From: a virus
Length of the DNA stretch: 27,403 nucleotides
Virus record (IMG/VR): IMGVR_UViG_3300046028_008198
Location: 1 to 27,403 of that record
Strand: one strand, 5' to 3'
Numbering within the stretch: the stretch's first letter is position 1; the number at the start of each line of letters is the position of its first letter. The position numbers were made by a program, and so were the translations under genes. The notes below the pieces were generated by a model. It had not been told where the DNA came from. It did no database searches and saw only the letters and a list, made by a program, of their open reading frames with translations. Of this stretch, positions 16,107 to 22,959 are shown piece after piece.

Positions 16107-16405
16107 TACCAAGAAGCTTTACCTGCTGAATTTGCATCTAGATGTGGAATCAAATCATTTGCTACCAATTCCTTGTATGGAATAGTTGTTTGAATTGCAT
16201 CCGTATCACAAAGCTTTGCAGTTAATAATTTATTGATATAGTTTCTATTGCTAGAATTAGTAGTCATCATAACTAGTGCTGTGCGACTTTCTAATAAAAC
16301 ATCGTATACGGATACTTTATTGATAACTCGTCGATCTAATACGACTGCTACTTGGTTTTTGCCTTCTGTTGTGACAATTACCGTGTTTCCTTCTACATAT
16401 CCCAT
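16106..16405 (-). CDS. Unknown 99-aa beta-rich protein
   Basis: The product begins with three strands (GNTVIVTTEGKNQVAVVLDRR) of an SH3-like barrel type, continues with VSVYDVLLESRTALVMMTT, and ends in a helix and a short tail AGKASW. Small SH3-like phage proteins often bind nucleic acids or structural partners. Both ends share a base with the neighbouring genes (TAATG), so it is translated from the same message as the DUF4494-like gene. No specific family is recognised. Confidence 0.6.
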   Translation of the reverse strand: MGYVEGNTVIVTTEGKNQVAVVLDRRVINKVSVYDVLLESRTALVMMTTNSSNRNYINKLLTAKLCDTDAIQTTIPYKELVANDLIPHLDANSAGKASW

Positions 16406-16614
16406 TATTCTAAAATTTTAACAATTTTACTGGCATTCACTGATTTTACTTCAAAATCAAACATGTACCCGGTAAAATCTTTAATAACTTTAGCTTCGGC
16501 TTCTGTTACCGATAATGCTTCTACAAGATATGTTTCTGTAGTTTTTTTGATTTTTACACCCTTAGGAGTGTCTACTTCGTCCGTTAGTTGGACTTTTGCT
16601 GTGTAATAACTCAT
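16405..16614 (-). CDS. DUF4494-like small protein
   Basis: The 69-aa product has the pattern of DUF4494: an aromatic first strand YYTAKVQL, a charged KIKKTTETYLVEALSVTEAEA (about residues 22-42) and a final strand region FEVKSVNASKIVKI. DUF4494 proteins are small and come mainly from Bacteroidota and their phages; their function is unknown. It is the first gene of the 14.1-16.6 kb operon. The preceding 105-base gap is very AT-rich and contains TATAAT, a possible promoter. Assignment is by motif pattern only. Confidence 0.65.
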   Translation of the reverse strand: MSYYTAKVQLTDEVDTPKGVKIKKTTETYLVEALSVTEAEAKVIKDFTGYMFDFEVKSVNASKIVKILE

Positions 16615-16719
16615 TTTTTTATTTGTTTTTAATTATTATAACTTATTGATATTATAAGAAAAATTATTTGTAATTCCAATATAGTATGCTACCTATCGCA
16701 TTATTTTTTAATTTAAAAG

Positions 16720-18195
16720 TTATAACGTTTTATGTCTTACAACATTTTTTGCGACTTTTGATTTATATGGAGCTAATAGTTCAGCGACTAGTTTTTGAAT
16801 ATCTGATGTATTATATGTTGGATAAAATGGATCCTTGCCGGCGCCGGTTTGTAAATCTGATATTTCTAAATACCCGATACGCAATTTATTTAATGAATCC
16901 TTTAAGGCTTTTGTTTGTTTAGTAGAATCATAATCAGTTGAAGATTTTATAACATAATTATATATTAACTCACAATTAAGCAGTTGATCAAACGTAGCAA
17001 TACTTTGGCCAGCAACCATTAATGGTATTTCTAAAAAATACCATTCTTCAAACCAGTCTTTACAAAAATCCTTAGCAGATTGATTAAATCCTTGTCCTTG
17101 TAATTTGCCGGCTTGTTGATTAATATAAGCTATTGCATCAATTGTAATTGCTTGTTTTCGTTTGTCTGCAACATTACTGTTAATTAAATATGTATTAATA
17201 ACTTTGAAAAATACATCTTCCGAATAATTTGTCATGACCATGCCGTTATCAATTGCTCCGGGCATTTTATTCCAAAACGCAAATGCATTATTAATATATG
17301 GAGCAAATCCTTTTTTTGTTAAATAATCTATATGTTCTGTTGATTCTACAATTACATATGATTCTAACATTAAATTTGTATTTTCATTTAAATCATCAAT
17401 AACTGATTTAAGTTTGTTTTGATTTTTATAAAATTCAAAAGATTTGCGTATTTGTTTATCTGTTAAATTCAAGTTAACTGCTAAGTTGTCAAGAATGTCA
17501 GCAACCAATCGCTGTTTTTCGTGTGCGGTATGTGCGCGTTTGCCCATCATATCGATAATGCGTTCTAATTGGGTTATATATCCCTTAGGCAATCGTTTTA
17601 ATATGCGAGACTTATCAACATATATGGTTGCATCAGGACTTTTCTTTTTAGACTTTTCAACAATTAATTGTTTTGCAATTGTTGTAGATTCTTTGATTAA
17701 TTCACCGTACGGAATAACCCATGAAACTTCAGGCCCGGGTATTGGTGGCTCAGGTGTTGCTGAAGGTGATGAAGCGGCACCACTTGCAGTACTTCCTGTT
17801 TCTACTTTTGCTTTATCTTGTGCTCCTAATCCTTTAACATCATCCAATGATAATTGCAATTCAATTGTATAATCATTGTTTCTGCCCCATCCGGTATAAG
17901 GAACCAATTTAATTGTTTTTTTGCGCAATAAACTAATTAAAATATCAGGACTAATATTAAGATCTGCGCCGCTTCGCGTTATAAATTCCCTAATACCAAT
18001 ATCTGATAGTGAATATATAATTCCAATATGGGTTGTCCCATATGCATCAAACTTTCCGAGAAATTTCTCTTCTGCTGGAGTGAATGGTGAGTCTTCAGCG
18101 TCTGATTTTGCATTATCAGTTTCTTTTGCAACGGGCTCTGCCTGTTCCTTAAGACTTTTTAATGCATGTTTAATTATATATTCTAGTTTTTTCAT
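16720..18195 (-). CDS. Large unknown protein, candidate internal/structural virion protein
   Basis: The 491-aa protein starts with a basic amphipathic helix (MKKLEYIIKHALKSLKEQAE), which could be a capsid-targeting or propeptide-like leader with a weak cleavage candidate at QAE|P. A globular segment follows (about 40-130), then an Ala/Ser/Pro linker (about 135-155, TASGAASSPSATPEPPIPGP), and a large helical domain (about 160-480) rich in Lys/Asn. No catalytic motif is recognised. The ATG shares a base with the stop of the histone-like gene (TAATG). Context among internal-protein candidates suggests a virion role. Confidence 0.65.
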   Translation of the reverse strand: MKKLEYIIKHALKSLKEQAEPVAKETDNAKSDAEDSPFTPAEEKFLGKFDAYGTTHIGIIYSLSDIGIREFITRSGADLNISPDILISLLRKKTIKLVPYTGWGRNNDYTIELQLSLDDVKGLGAQDKAKVETGSTASGAASSPSATPEPPIPGPEVSWVIPYGELIKESTTIAKQLIVEKSKKKSPDATIYVDKSRILKRLPKGYITQLERIIDMMGKRAHTAHEKQRLVADILDNLAVNLNLTDKQIRKSFEFYKNQNKLKSVIDDLNENTNLMLESYVIVESTEHIDYLTKKGFAPYINNAFAFWNKMPGAIDNGMVMTNYSEDVFFKVINTYLINSNVADKRKQAITIDAIAYINQQAGKLQGQGFNQSAKDFCKDWFEEWYFLEIPLMVAGQSIATFDQLLNCELIYNYVIKSSTDYDSTKQTKALKDSLNKLRIGYLEISDLQTGAGKDPFYPTYNTSDIQKLVAELLAPYKSKVAKNVVRHKTL

Positions 18196-18380
18196 TATGC
18201 GGCTTTTGCTTCAGCTAATTGTGTTGAACGATATTTGCTAACTAGTTTTTTCAATTCATTAATTGATTTTCTAGCTCTAACGCCTGCAGCTTTAACTTGT
18301 TTTTCTTGAAAACGATCATGGTTTTCTTTAAATGTTAACCAATGTGCTTCCATTGCTTCATAAATTTCTTGTGATGTCAT
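18195..18380 (-). CDS. Histone H1-like (Hc1 family-like) DNA-binding protein
   Basis: This 61-aa protein matches the short helical Hc1-type histone H1-like proteins common in Bacteroidota. Helix one contains WLTFKENHDRFQE (about residues 14-26), then KQVKAAGVRARKSINELKKL (about 27-46) carries the hallmark K-A-A-G-x-R-A-R-K segment, followed by VSKYRSTQL. Such proteins bind and condense DNA. In a phage it might compact genome DNA or compete with host nucleoid proteins. It shares a base with the downstream 491-aa gene. An ATATTTAT box is upstream at 18403-18410. The family call is by motif, so moderate confidence. Confidence 0.6.
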   Translation of the reverse strand: MTSQEIYEAMEAHWLTFKENHDRFQEKQVKAAGVRARKSINELKKLVSKYRSTQLAEAKAA

Positions 18381-18402
18381 ATTAACCTTTTTTTATTTAT
18401 AT

Positions 18403-18410
18403 ATAAATAT
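18403..18410 (-). promoter_or_regulatory. Candidate late promoter box ATATTTAT
   Basis: Minus-strand ATATTTAT, 23 bases before the ATG of the histone-like gene, followed at once by a TATAAATA on the same strand (18394-18401) that also fits the T4 late box. Confidence 0.35.
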
Positions 18411-18415
18411 TTGCA

Positions 18416-18634
18416 TTACATAAAACGGTCCATAAATATGTTTATGTTCTCGTTGCAAATTTCTAATTCTGTATAATCTGTTAGTTCAATTATAATTTTG
18501 GTATCTCGTTCCCATATTCTTACTATATGATTTTTATTTACATACATTGGAATAATATTTGCATTTTTATCAGTTACATTCAACAAAATAAAATTTAAAT
18601 TATTCATAGCATTATAGTTTCTATACCAAATCAT
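18416..18634 (-). CDS. Unknown 72-aa (or 63-aa) protein
   Basis: The product is beta-rich: NFILLNVTDK, IIPMYVNKNHIVRIWERD, TKIIIELTDYTELEICNENI. The pattern of short strands with N-x-x-H-I-V-x-I and a final EN-I-x-x-F helix resembles small FlbD-like or phage beta-barrel proteins. An internal ATG at 18607 (MNNLNFILLN) is an equally plausible start, because the first nine residues look less conserved. The first ATG lies only a few bases after the upstream stop. No function is known. Confidence 0.6.
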   Translation of the reverse strand: MIWYRNYNAMNNLNFILLNVTDKNANIIPMYVNKNHIVRIWERDTKIIIELTDYTELEICNENINIFMDRFM

Positions 18635-18635
18635 A

Positions 18636-19160
18636 CTAACTTATGCGGCCGCCGCGCCAATCTCTTGTATTTGGTGTACCATCATAATCTTTCCAATCAA
18701 TATTGGTAACATCGATGCCGGAATTTTTATTTTTGCTAGCAATATATTGCCCTATTCCTAGATTCAATTGAGTTGCTTGTTTTATTGTAATATCTCGCAA
18801 AGAAGTGCGACCTATTTTTTTTAAAAATTTGTCTGCAAATTGTTTGTTCCCGGGAGTTTTTAATGCAGTATCAATACCACTTAATAAATTTCTACCCTCT
18901 CGATCATCTTTTGCAAGTTCAAAGTCTGATAGATCAATTAAATCTTGAATATCTGCAGGAACTTCATCCCATGTTATGTCAATTAATTGTTCAGGATTAG
19001 TTGCTTTGGCAACGTATAATGCAGTTTCGCGATCTTCTTTGGTCATCTTATCCCAAATTATATCAGCCGAGTAACCTTCGCGTAAAATGCGTTTAGCACG
19101 TGCTAGTTCTTCACGCAAAATTTGTTTGTGTTTTGGATTGTTAATATTAAATAAATTCAT
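18636..19160 (-). CDS. Candidate internal head protein with propeptide-like N-terminus
   Basis: The 174-aa product starts MNLFNINNPKHKQILREELA and continues RAKRILREGYSADI. The basic amphipathic leader ends in RILRE|G, a possible T4-type cleavage site, with an earlier one at ILRE|E. The rest is helical and acidic-basic mixed, with WDEVPADIQDLIDLSDFELA (about 65-85), and the C-terminus is Gly/Arg-rich (DWRGGRIS). No catalytic motif is seen. It lies 11 bases from the peptidoglycan hydrolase gene and in the cluster of genes with capsid-targeting-like leaders. Virion location is inferred. Confidence 0.65.
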   Translation of the reverse strand: MNLFNINNPKHKQILREELARAKRILREGYSADIIWDKMTKEDRETALYVAKATNPEQLIDITWDEVPADIQDLIDLSDFELAKDDREGRNLLSGIDTALKTPGNKQFADKFLKKIGRTSLRDITIKQATQLNLGIGQYIASKNKNSGIDVTNIDWKDYDGTPNTRDWRGGRIS

Positions 19161-19171
19161 TGTTTCCTTTG

Positions 19172-20410
19172 TTATGCAATTTTGTCTGCTGCATTTTTTG
19201 TATATTCGTTATAATAGTTTTCTGCATTATCCATGCGCTTTACTGAAATATTAGCGGGTCTCTCAAAATATTTAGCAAATATTTCCGCTGCATCTCTTGG
19301 ATTTGTTTGTTTGATCAATTCAGCATATCCTAATCTAGAGTTAGATTTTAATTCATACCATAAATATTCCAATTGTCCGCTAACAGACGATACATCGTAA
19401 TCATTTTTAGCACAATATTGTTTTAATTTAGTCCATCTATCAGCGTGCCATTGCACTAATCCATATGAAGTGCCATTATCGCCAACTGCATCAGGTTCGA
19501 ATCCGGACTCAACTGCCATATTACCAGCAATTCCTGATGCTTGCGATGTAGTTAAACCTTTATTTTTTAAGAATGAAATAACACGCGATGGCATATCGGT
19601 GGTTGCAACATCATTATTTTGTATGCTTGACTTATCTTTTGATTTGTTATTGCCTAATACTGATTGTGCAATATCAGAATTAATAATACTTGACAAAAAT
19701 GATGCAATTTTGCTAGTAAGTCCGCCTGTTTGCTGTTTTTGATCGTATGTTTTATTTAATTTAATCAATGCAGTTTGAGTTTTAGGCCCATTAATACCAA
19801 ATTTTTGCTCATTGCCTAAATCAAATCCTAATTTTTGCAATTTTTTATGTAAAACATCTAAATTTTTATCTGATTTTGTTACATTATACATTACATTTTG
19901 CAAACTAGGCCATGGATTAATAGATCCACGACTATATCCTTCTTTTGTACGAAATATACTAAAATGTACATGTGGATGTGTGCCAGCTGCATTTCCTGTA
20001 TTGCCGCATGTTCCAATTAATTGGCCAGCTTTTACCTCTTGACCGTCTTCAACATATGTTTGATCTAAATGTGCGTGATAAAAACTAATTCCATTTTTAT
20101 CAATAGTAACAAATTTGCCTCCTGCACCACGGTCTTGATTAGATGACTTAATTACTATACCAGTAACTGGTGCTACTACGGGTTCACCGTTTGGCGCAAA
20201 AATATCAATGCCTAAATGGCCGCCTCGCGATCTATGAGCAGCATCGCCATCTCCGTAATCAGAATTCTGAATAACAGTATCGCGATTAAGACCCGTTTCA
20301 GGATCTTTCATTGATGAATCATATCCAATATTGAAATTTTTAGATCCTATAGGAAATGTTTGCAGCAAATTGTCAGTCGCCTCTGTTAATATATGTTTTA
20401 ATTTTATCAT
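19172..20410 (-). CDS. Peptidoglycan hydrolase: M23 peptidase, PG-binding-like region and tail-lysozyme-like domain, with capsid-targeting-like leader
   Basis: Of 412 residues, 1-10 are MIKLKHILTE, a leader shared with three nearby genes. An M23 endopeptidase domain follows (about 25-165): His65 and Asp69 in HLGID, HAH at 112-114 and HPHVH at 145-149, the zinc ligands and catalytic His of LytM-type enzymes. A segment near 190-235 resembles a peptidoglycan-binding repeat (FGINGPKTQTALIKLN). The C-terminal part (about 275-405) looks like the phage tail-lysozyme domain, with a putative catalytic Glu in GIAGNMAVESGFEPDA and SYGLVQWHADRW. The enzyme should cut both peptide and glycan bonds. The ATG overlaps the stop of the upstream 47-aa gene as ATGA. 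Confidence 0.85.
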   Translation of the reverse strand: MIKLKHILTEATDNLLQTFPIGSKNFNIGYDSSMKDPETGLNRDTVIQNSDYGDGDAAHRSRGGHLGIDIFAPNGEPVVAPVTGIVIKSSNQDRGAGGKFVTIDKNGISFYHAHLDQTYVEDGQEVKAGQLIGTCGNTGNAAGTHPHVHFSIFRTKEGYSRGSINPWPSLQNVMYNVTKSDKNLDVLHKKLQKLGFDLGNEQKFGINGPKTQTALIKLNKTYDQKQQTGGLTSKIASFLSSIINSDIAQSVLGNNKSKDKSSIQNNDVATTDMPSRVISFLKNKGLTTSQASGIAGNMAVESGFEPDAVGDNGTSYGLVQWHADRWTKLKQYCAKNDYDVSSVSGQLEYLWYELKSNSRLGYAELIKQTNPRDAAEIFAKYFERPANISVKRMDNAENYYNEYTKNAADKIA

Positions 20411-20550
20411 TTTCCTTGTGCTATATAAGACTTTACATAATTAGTTGCATTTTTACTTCTACTAATTTTTGTTTTAGCATGAACTCCAGGTCGTTTAACT
20501 TTTGGTTTTGCTAAATGAGTTTTTGCTACATTAACTTTTACTTTTGACAT
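20407..20550 (-). CDS. Basic 47-aa protein (RPGVHAKTK family)
   Basis: The frame from ATG 20550 to a TGA overlapping the next ATG (ATGA) encodes MSKVKVNVAKTHLAKPKVKR followed by PGVHAKTKISRSKNATNYVK and a short QGK end. It has more than a quarter Lys/Arg and no acidic residues, and recalls a small basic protein with PGVHAKTK and a QG(R/K) end that I associate with T4-like phages. Such proteins probably bind nucleic acid. Strict overlap with the hydrolase gene and a GGG-rich upstream sequence (AAAGGGTAACA) support expression. It is too short for many gene callers. Confidence 0.75.
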   Translation of the reverse strand: MSKVKVNVAKTHLAKPKVKRPGVHAKTKISRSKNATNYVKSYIAQGK

Positions 20551-20653
20551 TGTTACCCTTTAATATTAAAAACATTTCAATTGTTATACAATATAACCCA
20601 GCTACCATCATCATTAATGATCCCGCAATAAAAGCAAATAACCTATTCATCAT
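20531..20653 (-). CDS. Possible 40-aa single-pass membrane protein
   Basis: The frame from ATG 20653 (or 20650) encodes MMNRLFAFIAGSLMMMVAGL and on to KSKS, a predicted transmembrane helix with a short basic tail. It overlaps the start of the 47-aa gene by 20 bases in another frame. Against it, the candidate late box at 20658-20665 lies so close that a promoter there would start transcription at or inside the ORF, and it has no clear ribosome site. It is a possibility only. Confidence 0.3.
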   Translation of the reverse strand: MMNRLFAFIAGSLMMMVAGLYCITIEMFLILKGNNVKSKS

Positions 20654-20657
20654 ATTA

Positions 20658-20665
20658 ATAAATAT
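20658..20665 (-). promoter_or_regulatory. Candidate late promoter box ATATTTAT
   Basis: ATATTTAT read on the minus strand, just downstream of the terminator at 20674-20706, at the head of the unit with the 47-aa basic protein and the peptidoglycan hydrolase. One of eight such boxes. Confidence 0.3.
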
Positions 20666-20673
20666 TAAACAGT

Positions 20674-20706
20674 AAAAAAACCCGGGACATTACACCCCGA
20701 GTTTTT
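20674..20706 (-). terminator. Rho-independent terminator after the ferritin-like gene
   Basis: On the minus strand an AAAACTCGGG arm pairs with CCCGGGTTTT (one U.G pair) around the loop GTGTAATGT, ending in a T run. It follows the ferritin-like gene by about 30 bases. A smaller hairpin CGTCT/AGACG (20714-20718 with 20727-20731) precedes it. The arms also make it usable on the plus strand. Confidence 0.85.
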
Positions 20707-20738
20707 CCTATACCGTCTAAGGTAGCAGACGCTTTTTA

Positions 20739-21113
20739 TTATTGTAAATTTTCTAGCTTGTAAATTGTTGAATAAATCAATTCTTTAACATTGTCAAGTT
20801 GATTTAATATGTAAGTATCTTTTGCATCTAATTTATCATAAGCACGTTCTACATACATTGATAAACCTTTAAAGTATTTAATAACAGTTGTTTTATCAAA
20901 TTCATCAAATTGTTCAGCTGGAGTATATCCTCTAACAATGCCATGCTTTCCTTGATATGATTCAACTAATACATCAGTTAATCCTGGAATTGCATCATAA
21001 TATGCATTTAGCGCTGTATGCATAGCAAATGAACCTGCACCAATTGTTTGCCAATGGAAAACATGTGCTTGGTCTCTAGACGCCATTAGCGTCGATATTA
21101 ATTTTTCAAACAT
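20739..21113 (-). CDS. Ferritin/Dps-like helical protein (DUF5856-like)
   Basis: The 124-aa product starts MFEKLISTLMASRDQAHVFH and continues with HWQT-x10-HTALNAYYDAIPGLTDVLVES (about residues 19-53), the pattern of the ferritin-like family found in marine phages. In Dps-type proteins such His, Asp and Glu residues bind iron at the dimer interface; here His17, His20 and Glu52 are candidates. Function in phages is unknown, possibly iron binding or protection of DNA. A second helix pair (YFKGLSMYVERAYDKLD) fits a four-helix bundle. It lies between the EF-loop-bearing leader gene and the terminator at 20674-20706. Confidence 0.65.
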   Translation of the reverse strand: MFEKLISTLMASRDQAHVFHWQTIGAGSFAMHTALNAYYDAIPGLTDVLVESYQGKHGIVRGYTPAEQFDEFDKTTVIKYFKGLSMYVERAYDKLDAKDTYILNQLDNVKELIYSTIYKLENLQ

Positions 21114-21117
21114 AATA

Positions 21118-21645
21118 TTACTTTTTAAATGTTTCTGATAAAATATATTCTGAACCTCGTAGATTATTTAAAATTCTAGAATTTAATGATTCTTTTACAG
21201 ATTTAGATTTAACTGTAAATTTTGTGTATTTGTCTAGACCCGATGCACTAGTTATTTCATGTCCTTTACCAGAACCATCAATACCATATACAGTGCAGTC
21301 TTTCTTAGTTAAATGTGCTTTTGCTCGAGATTTATTAACATAGTTTCCATCAGCAGTAGAATCAGCAGCCGCTTTTTTCATTGGCTCCGTTTTATTGTTG
21401 TCGTTATCTAAATCTAAAAAATCAGGTTTAGCTGATTCAAACATGTCATCTTCATCCGGATCATATGGTTCTGGCAGATCTGCGTCATCTGTATACTCGT
21501 GATCATCATCTTCTGGATCTAGGTTAGCATCTTCTCGCATTTTTGCTTGATATGCTGCTTGAACTTCTGCTAACGTAGGTAAAGCTTTTCCGGTTTGACG
21601 TTCCCAAGCATATGCTTCACTTAATATGTTTTTTAATTTTATCAT
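21118..21645 (-). CDS. Candidate internal head protein with capsid-targeting-like leader and EF-hand-like loop
   Basis: The 175-aa product starts with the leader MIKLKNILSE|AYAWERQTGK. It has a strongly acidic stretch (about residues 38-70, DPEDDDHEYTDDADLPEPYD) and an EF-hand/dockerin-like loop DLDNDNNKTEP (about 78-88) preceded by KPDF. The KPDFLDLD...EPMKKAA motif is widespread among marine phage virion or scaffold proteins. The C-half is basic (KSRAKAHLTKKDC, KFTVKSKSVKES). No enzyme motif is visible. An ATATTTAT box lies 21 bases before the ATG. Virion location and calcium binding are inferences. Confidence 0.7.
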   Translation of the reverse strand: MIKLKNILSEAYAWERQTGKALPTLAEVQAAYQAKMREDANLDPEDDDHEYTDDADLPEPYDPDEDDMFESAKPDFLDLDNDNNKTEPMKKAAADSTADGNYVNKSRAKAHLTKKDCTVYGIDGSGKGHEITSASGLDKYTKFTVKSKSVKESLNSRILNNLRGSEYILSETFKK

Positions 21646-21665
21646 GGTTTCCTTGTTTTATAACA

Positions 21666-21673
21666 ATAAATAT
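21666..21673 (-). promoter_or_regulatory. Candidate late promoter box ATATTTAT
   Basis: Minus-strand ATATTTAT, 21 bases before the ATG of the EF-loop leader gene, followed by TGTTATAAAACAAGGAAACC with a good ribosome site. Confidence 0.35.
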
Positions 21674-21751
21674 AACTTGATATCAAAACATTAGTACGTT
21701 GTAGAACGCAAGTTGCTTGAGTCTAAGTGCGTCCTTCCAGGACCGCACAAG

Positions 21752-22324
21752 TTACATGTGCGGATCATCGGGTGTATCAATACCGTCAGTGGTAGCCGGC
21801 GTTTTTGTAAGTGTGATCATGTCGATTGACTTGATGGCTGCAGGATTCCATATGCACCCACTCGAAATGTCCCAAGTGCGCAGCCAGCTTCCTATGCCGC
21901 CCCATGGATGCACAACTTCGATACCAGCATATTTGGCGCCTTTATATGCTTTAACTTTCTGCCAATGGATAGCAAGACATACCGGTGCAGTTTCAATGGT
22001 TGCATATTCTGCTCCAAACAGGTTTTCAAATTCTTGTATGGTCATGTCATGTCCTAAACGCAGAATCTTAGATGTATCTACTAGTGCACGGTGTGCATAA
22101 TCCGTCTCCCATTCGGGCATGTTATCACGTGTCCAATCAATCCACTCCGTACCAATTGCATACCAAAGCCCTCTAGGCTTCCATGCAGCTTTAATGGGTT
22201 GCATGGTATCACGTGGTGTTATTGTGGGTTCCGCGGACATGATGATGCGATCCGTTGCACCAATTTGACCATATACTAGTTTGTGTATGGGCATTTCCGT
22301 TAACAAGGCTTTAAGCTTAATCAT
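21752..22324 (-). CDS. Unknown protein with capsid-targeting-like leader; possible ADP-ribosyltransferase-like fold
   Basis: The chosen ATG at 22324 overlaps the upstream stop as ATGA and exposes the leader MIKLKALLTE|MPIHKL. The body (about residues 46-180) carries KPRGLWYAIGTEWIDW, an LGHDMTIQEFENLFG helix, and near the end GSWLRTWDISSGCIWN. This arrangement recalls a domain of marine phage and giant virus hypothetical proteins that I suspect is ADP-ribosyltransferase-like, with Arg51 as the motif-one residue. T4 packages the ADP-ribosyltransferase Alt in its head, so this is an attractive analogy but not proven. Base composition is clearly higher in G+C than in the neighbours (34 of 60 bases at 21841-21900). 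Confidence 0.65.
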   Translation of the reverse strand: MIKLKALLTEMPIHKLVYGQIGATDRIIMSAEPTITPRDTMQPIKAAWKPRGLWYAIGTEWIDWTRDNMPEWETDYAHRALVDTSKILRLGHDMTIQEFENLFGAEYATIETAPVCLAIHWQKVKAYKGAKYAGIEVVHPWGGIGSWLRTWDISSGCIWNPAAIKSIDMITLTKTPATTDGIDTPDDPHM

Positions 22325-22869
22325 GGTGTATCTCGTATTCCTGTTGAGTCTGCTCTGCTTCTTCGTACAAGCCACAATTTGCCGGCTCGGTCCAATACCG
22401 TAAACCCAGCAGTAGTAATTTCTCCCTTGTTAGCAGCAAGCAGTGCTCGATATATTCTAGTCTTTTGTTCATCCTTTGCAGGTAGATTATCAGACCCGGT
22501 AACATCGATGGATGTAACATCGTATATACGAATAAAATCAAGTACAGCTTCAAGCGCCGTGCTCATGAGCCGAAGATATGATATTTTACCGGTTGCATCG
22601 CTTCGTTCATGTGATATGGTCCAACTGAATCGATCCGAGGCAGTATCGGTGCTTGTTGCTATTATGCTGAATCCCCAATTGAATTCGTCACTATTGCTCC
22701 AATGTTTATCAAAATTGAATGCCATTAATACACCATCACATGTAACACGGGCCTCAACAAATTCAATGTCGTTACGATCACTGCCAGTTTCTTGCCAGAC
22801 GAATTGGGTGGCATATGGTGCTACACCACTTAAGGTAATTTCCGTTAACAGGGTTTTTAATCGTATCAT
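22321..22869 (-). CDS. Unknown protein with capsid-targeting-like leader
   Basis: The ATG at 22869 gives the leader MIRLKTLLTE|ITLSGV; an upstream ATG at 22890 would add seven residues (MSPIFII), but the leader match to the three related genes favours the inner start. The 182-aa body holds strands such as NWGFSIIATS and RFSWTISHERS, then a helix SYLRLMSTALEAVLDFIRI and SIDVTGSDNLPAKDEQKTR, close to a conserved phage domain with V-x-x-F-I ... G-S-x-x-D ... R-x-x-x-Y-R-x-L. Its function is not known. The stop overlaps the next ATG. G+C is high, as in the next gene. Confidence 0.65.
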   Translation of the reverse strand: MIRLKTLLTEITLSGVAPYATQFVWQETGSDRNDIEFVEARVTCDGVLMAFNFDKHWSNSDEFNWGFSIIATSTDTASDRFSWTISHERSDATGKISYLRLMSTALEAVLDFIRIYDVTSIDVTGSDNLPAKDEQKTRIYRALLAANKGEITTAGFTVLDRAGKLWLVRRSRADSTGIRDTP

Positions 22870-22873
22870 AATG

Positions 22874-22881
22874 ATAAATAT
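22874..22881 (-). promoter_or_regulatory. Candidate late promoter box ATATTTAT
   Basis: ATATTTAT on the minus strand, only five bases before the chosen ATG of the leader-bearing gene. If it is a -10 box, the mRNA would be leaderless, so this copy is the weakest of the eight. Confidence 0.2.
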
Positions 22882-22959
22882 GGGGGACATGGCATAATGG
22901 TGAAGGCGTAGGTGAGGATTGACCGTAGGGCAGGTCCGAGACGTACTAATATATTATAA

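Noticed and set aside
15819-16112. Start at 16112 for the 95-aa gene
   Set aside because: It is a TTG codon; the ATG at 16106 overlaps the upstream stop as TAATG, the usual coupling here.
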